Shown here: piece after piece, positions 7,855-10,678 of the stretch
How positions within the stretch are numbered: the stretch's first letter is position 1
Layout of the letters: each line of letters starts with the position of its first letter
Assembly: GCA_003484785.1 (NCBI GenBank)
Contig: DNAD01000129.1
Location: 1-10,678, forward strand
DNA length: 10,678 bases
Direction: 5' to 3'
Source: Lachnospiraceae bacterium
Lineage (GTDB): Bacteria > Bacillota > Clostridia > Lachnospirales > Lachnospiraceae
Made by a program: the position numbers and the translations under genes
Notes under the pieces: model-generated
What the model was told of the DNA's origin: nothing
Database searches by the model: none
The model's input: the letters and a program-made list of their open reading frames with translations, nothing else

Positions 7855-9722
7855 AAGCATCTGCCTCCTACCATCGAACCGCAGCCATAATAGTCGCATC
7901 TGAGGCATCTTCCGGCTTCGCGCATGGCCTCCTCGTAGGTCATGCCCACCTCCACCTCATCGAAATTCTCCCTTCGCACAAAGGGATCCACCTCCTCGAT
8001 CTCAGCTCTACCCGTAGGCACACAGCTGTTCGGCATAGCCTCGGGAACGGTCACCTCGCAATTCACCTTATGATGGTAGCCCAGATACTCATCTATGTTA
8101 AAGGCCGCAACCTGACCTGCCGCTATGGCATTTATTGCCGTTGAAGGTCCTGTTACGCAGTCTCCGCCGGAAAAGACACCCTTCATTCCCTTTACGCTGC
8201 AGGTCTCGTCCGCATCAATCCTGCTTCTTACAACGGGAATGCCTGCCTCTTCAAAGGCCTTAACGTCGCTTCTCTGTCCCACCCCAAGGATCAGGATATC
8301 GCATTTGAACCTGTAGGGATAGGCACTGGAATGCTCGGTCTTTACCAGACCGAACTCATCATATTCACCGACTATCTCGGGCTGCAGCCATACGGCGCAG
8401 ACATCTCCGGTCTCCTCGTCCTTTTCGATATTCAAAAAGCTCAGAAGAGTCCTGAAACGGACTCCCTCCTGCATGGCTCCCTGTACCTCACTGTCCAGGG
8501 CAGTTATATCATCTCTTTTCCTGGTGAAAACGTGGATGGTCTCGGCGTTAAGCCTGACAGCAGTCCTTGCGGCATCCATGGCAACATTTCCGCCGCCTAT
8601 GAGAACAACCTTTTTCCCGGTAAGATCCATGGGCTTGCCCCCCGCCACATCCTGAAGGAAGTCGGCCGCCGGTATGACATTTCCGGCATCGGCATTGTCA
8701 ACGGGCATCCTGTTTCCTATCTGGGCTCCGAGCCCTAAAAATACCGCATCATAAGAATCCCTTATCTCATTAAAGGAAATATCCCTGCCGATCTTTGTAT
8801 TCGTTCTGATCTCTATATCTCCGGCCTTAAGTATCGCATTGATATCCTCGTCAAGCCTCTTTTTGGGGAGGCGGTACTCAGGAATACCGTAGCGCAGCAT
8901 TCCGCCCGGTTTATCATGCTCCTCAAACACGACCACTGCATGCCCCATGAGCGCCAGGAAATAAGCCGCTGTAAGCCCTGAAGGGCCCGCGCCTATAACC
9001 GCAATCTTCTTTCCCGTGGAAGCGTTTCTTTCAGGAGTCCTGACCTTATCCGCCACTGCCTGATCCACTGCATATTTCTTAAGGCCTCTGATATTAATAG
9101 CCTCATCTATTATGGTCCTGCGGCACTTTCTCTCACAGGGATGCTCGCACACCATGGCGCAGGCGGTGGGAAACGGATTCCTGTCCCGTATGAGGTTGAC
9201 CGCTCCCGCATAGTCACCCGCTCCGATCAGAGCCACATAACCCGGTACGTCAACGTGAGCCGGGCACAGCGTTATGCAGGGAACCGTCTGGGAGGGCGGC
9301 AGCTCATCCTTAAGCCCGTCCCCGGTCTGTGCCGCTTCCATTACACAGCGCCCCTTTTCAATATGACTGATATATTCGTCTTTGAAGTCCCTTAAGCTGT
9401 CAAGCACAAGATTGGCAGCATTAACACCTACCGCGCAATCGGAGGTTTTCGCGATCATCTCACACAGCCCCTTCATATTCTCAAGAGTATCCATTTCGGC
9501 ATCCCCGTTAAGGATATCCTTAAGCAGCCTGTCAACCTCCACAAGCCCGTCACGGCAGGGAACGCACTTTCCGCAGGACTGGTTCATTGATACCTGAAGG
9601 AGTGACCGGTAAAGAACCAGCGGGCACATTCCGGGAGGATAGGAGCTCATCCTTGAACGAAACTTCCTGAGGACCACATCGATCCTTTCATTCATATTTC
9701 CTTTTTTTGCAAGTCTCCTCAT
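7851..9722 (-). CDS. NuoF-type 4Fe-4S domain fused to GltD/NfnB-like FAD-NAD(P) oxidoreductase
   Basis: A 623-residue predicted electron-transfer flavoprotein, probably the NAD(P)-reacting partner of the formate dehydrogenase encoded next. Residues about 28-120 resemble the C-terminal Fe-S domain of NuoF: SCGKCVPCRDG with Cys50, 53, 56, and Cys96 in DCAVG. The FMN/NADH domain of NuoF (GRGGAGFPTG motif) is absent. Residues about 145-210 form the GltD-type Fe-S domain, with Cys149, 153, 188, 192, 196, 200. The FAD site is IGAGPSG (243-249), the NAD(P) site is VLIGGGNVAMDAARTA (373-388), and the closing FAD motif is FSGGDCVTGPSTAINA (517-532). The C-terminus has four more cysteines (606, 609, 614, 622). 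AGGAGG lies 4 nt before the ATG at 9722; an alternative ATG at 9695 has a weaker site. It starts 14 bp after the DUF975 gene and overlaps the next gene by 4 nt. It is not a glutamate synthase subunit by context, as no large GltB-like subunit is adjacent. Coenzyme preference cannot be read with certainty. Confidence 0.85.
   Translation of the reverse strand: MRRLAKKGNMNERIDVVLRKFRSRMSSYPPGMCPLVLYRSLLQVSMNQSCGKCVPCRDGLVEVDRLLKDILNGDAEMDTLENMKGLCEMIAKTSDCAVGVNAANLVLDSLRDFKDEYISHIEKGRCVMEAAQTGDGLKDELPPSQTVPCITLCPAHVDVPGYVALIGAGDYAGAVNLIRDRNPFPTACAMVCEHPCERKCRRTIIDEAINIRGLKKYAVDQAVADKVRTPERNASTGKKIAVIGAGPSGLTAAYFLALMGHAVVVFEEHDKPGGMLRYGIPEYRLPKKRLDEDINAILKAGDIEIRTNTKIGRDISFNEIRDSYDAVFLGLGAQIGNRMPVDNADAGNVIPAADFLQDVAGGKPMDLTGKKVVLIGGGNVAMDAARTAVRLNAETIHVFTRKRDDITALDSEVQGAMQEGVRFRTLLSFLNIEKDEETGDVCAVWLQPEIVGEYDEFGLVKTEHSSAYPYRFKCDILILGVGQRSDVKAFEEAGIPVVRSRIDADETCSVKGMKGVFSGGDCVTGPSTAINAIAAGQVAAFNIDEYLGYHHKVNCEVTVPEAMPNSCVPTGRAEIEEVDPFVRRENFDEVEVGMTYEEAMREAGRCLRCDYYGCGSMVGGRCL
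7864..7869 (-). promoter_or_regulatory. Ribosome binding site fixing the formate dehydrogenase start
   Basis: AGGAGG on the - strand lies inside the last codons of the upstream gene. It is 9 nt from the ATG at 7854 but only 3 nt from an in-frame ATG at 7860, so 7854 is preferred. This gives MINITVNG as N-terminus, typical of NuoG-like ferredoxin domains, and an ATGA overlap that suggests translational coupling. Confidence 0.75.
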
Positions 9723-9736
9723 AATCCCTCCTGATA

Positions 9737-10540
9737 TTAGTATTCACCGGCATTCTCTGAAAGAATGCTCCTGTAGATCTCTGCTTTGCTGCAGTTATAA
9801 TAAGGCATTACATAAAACGCGTTCAGTATCCCGCAGGTAAGAAGAGCTAAAATCTCCCATCCGATAAATGAAAGATCGAACAAAAACATCCTGAACTTAT
9901 TGCCGTTCATAAGCTTTCTGGAAAGAGTAATGGTCTCGTTTGCCCCAAGCTCGGGCCTTTCGGCACGGATATAGGGAACCAGGGCATAAGAATAGATTTT
10001 TACACACCCCGGAATGATAAACAGCATTGTCCACAAAAACAGGTATAACGATCTGAGGAACATCGTCAGGACATTTCCCATCCAGGACGGGCTGAAGGCT
10101 CTCTTTATCTCACCGAAGGCGGCAGGAGCCTCACTGTTTTTTACAAAGAAATTCATGAAGCCCACCTCAAGCGGCTTGGTTATCAAAAGATTAAAGCACG
10201 TATAGAAGATGCTCAGAACCGTAATTGCGGCAAATACAGTCATAAGCATCGTAATCAGGGCCGCAAGCTCCATATCCGACATATCATTGATATTTTCCAC
10301 GATCTCGGAAGCAATATTCTCTGCCTCCGCGGCAGCTCCGTTATTCTCATTACCGGACACATTTTCAACCCCGTTTTTGATATCCAGCTGCTGATCAACG
10401 GTACTGTGGACTGATCTGGCCACGCTTCCCCCGCCCCCTCCGATCAGCACCATCATCAGAAGAGATACTGCAAAGGTCATCCAGTAGTTTGCCTTCATGG
10501 CGGCCTTACCTTTTTGTTTAACCTCTTTGATACTCCACAT
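9737..10540 (-). CDS. DUF975 family membrane protein
   Basis: A 267-residue integral membrane protein of unknown function. The N-terminus MWSIKEVKQKGKAAMKANYW is the usual opening of DUF975 proteins. Hydrophobic segments lie at about 21-36, 95-120, 158-180 and 216-246. Between the first two is a polar loop rich in Asn, Glu and Ala (about 44-90), preceded by a run of five glycines (34-38). The segment ANETITLSRKLMNGNK (200-215) is the conserved cytoplasmic-looking stretch before the last helices. The ATG at 10540 is chosen because AAAGGGGA lies 7 nt upstream and because the family begins here; a longer frame from GTG at 10612 adds 24 residues that do not look like the family and would start close to the predicted transcription start. 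It ends 14 bp before the flavoprotein gene, so it is probably the first gene of that operon. Whether it assists the redox enzyme is unknown. Confidence 0.8.
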   Translation of the reverse strand: MWSIKEVKQKGKAAMKANYWMTFAVSLLMMVLIGGGGGSVARSVHSTVDQQLDIKNGVENVSGNENNGAAAEAENIASEIVENINDMSDMELAALITMLMTVFAAITVLSIFYTCFNLLITKPLEVGFMNFFVKNSEAPAAFGEIKRAFSPSWMGNVLTMFLRSLYLFLWTMLFIIPGCVKIYSYALVPYIRAERPELGANETITLSRKLMNGNKFRMFLFDLSFIGWEILALLTCGILNAFYVMPYYNCSKAEIYRSILSENAGEY

Positions 10541-10625
10541 TTTAAAGTCCCCTTTCATACATATAAGAGTTTTCATATCAAAACGGTCCGAAGCTATCCT
10601 GCCCTTCAACACCGCATTATATATA

Positions 10626-10655
10626 ATTTTACCAGTCTCATATATATTGAGTCAA
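10626..10655 (-). promoter_or_regulatory. Predicted sigma70-type promoter for the DUF975-formate dehydrogenase operon
   Basis: On the - strand TTGACT (10655-10650) is followed after 18 bp by TAAAAT (10631-10626), in a locally AT-rich stretch. Transcription would begin near 10619 and leave a leader of about 80 nt before the DUF975 ATG. The leader has a small possible stem (GAAG with CTTC) but nothing I recognise as a riboswitch. The sequence to the right edge (10656-10678) holds no gene I can see. Confidence 0.6.
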
Positions 10656-10678
10656 CATAAAAGATTTTTCGTAGGTTG

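Noticed and set aside
7321..7890. Open frame of 189 codons on the + strand within the formate dehydrogenase gene.
   Set aside because: It is opposite the conserved ferredoxin domains, has no promoter or ribosome binding site, and its translation resembles no known family.
7852..7908. Longer N-terminus for the formate dehydrogenase from an in-frame start at 7908.
   Set aside because: The extra 18 residues overlap the coding sequence of the preceding gene and lack a ribosome binding site. The 7854 start has a well-placed AGGAGG and the expected family N-terminus.
7851..9722. Annotation as glutamate synthase small subunit.
   Set aside because: The FAD module is GltD-like, but the N-terminal NuoF Fe-S domain and the overlap with formate dehydrogenase argue against glutamate synthesis, and no gltB-like gene is adjacent.
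10541..10612. Upstream GTG-start extension of the DUF975 protein by 24 residues.
   Set aside because: It starts only a few bases after the predicted transcription start, lacks a ribosome binding site, and precedes the conserved DUF975 N-terminus.

Overview
The window looks like chromosomal DNA of an anaerobic Firmicute (Clostridia, probably Lachnospiraceae-like). The reasons are a roughly balanced base composition with frequent AGG and ATA codons, strong AGGAGG-type ribosome binding sites, a 2-hydroxyacyl-CoA dehydratase activase-type giant protein, a soluble iron-sulfur-rich formate dehydrogenase, and a DUF975 membrane protein. This is inference from gene content; no rRNA or other phylogenetic marker is present. 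There are no tRNAs, insertion sequences, CRISPR arrays or phage genes.

Layout. Only the first gene is on the + strand: the 3' part (691 codons plus stop) of a large CoA-dehydratase activase-related protein, open at the left edge and ending at 2076. Everything else is on the - strand and converges on it, with only 12 bp between the two stop codons. Read in the direction of - strand transcription (right to left), the order is: a sigma70-like promoter (10626-10655); a DUF975 membrane protein (10540-9737); a flavoprotein joining a NuoF-type 4Fe-4S domain to a GltD/NfnB-like FAD-NAD(P) domain (9722-7851); a NuoG-like formate dehydrogenase catalytic subunit (7854-5134); a 132-bp gap with a perfect 13-bp inverted repeat; a MogA/MoaB molybdopterin adenylyltransferase (5001-4480); a 103-bp gap with an imperfect hairpin; kduI (4376-3513); and a secreted beta-helix lipoprotein of the Cthe_2159/DUF4353 type (3477-2089).

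How the genes fit together. The two redox genes overlap by 4 nt (ATGA) and probably form one complex. Formate would be oxidised (or CO2 reduced) at a Mo/W-bis-MGD site with a cysteine ligand. Electrons would pass along a chain of predicted Fe-S clusters to the flavoprotein, which would exchange them with NAD(P). The flavoprotein carries the NuoF Fe-S domain but not the NuoF FMN/NADH domain; a GltD-like FAD module takes its place. MogA acts in the cofactor pathway that this enzyme needs. The last two genes form a second theme, use of acidic sugars. KduI isomerises the unsaturated uronate product of pectin or glycosaminoglycan breakdown. The downstream lipoprotein belongs to a family whose founding member binds cellulose and polygalacturonate, so it may hold the polymer or its fragments at the cell surface.

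All stretches between genes are shorter than 150 bp. The most unusual items are the NuoF-FeS/GltD fusion paired with a cysteine-type formate dehydrogenase, the kduI/beta-helix lipoprotein pair, and the perfect inverted repeat between the formate dehydrogenase genes and mogA.
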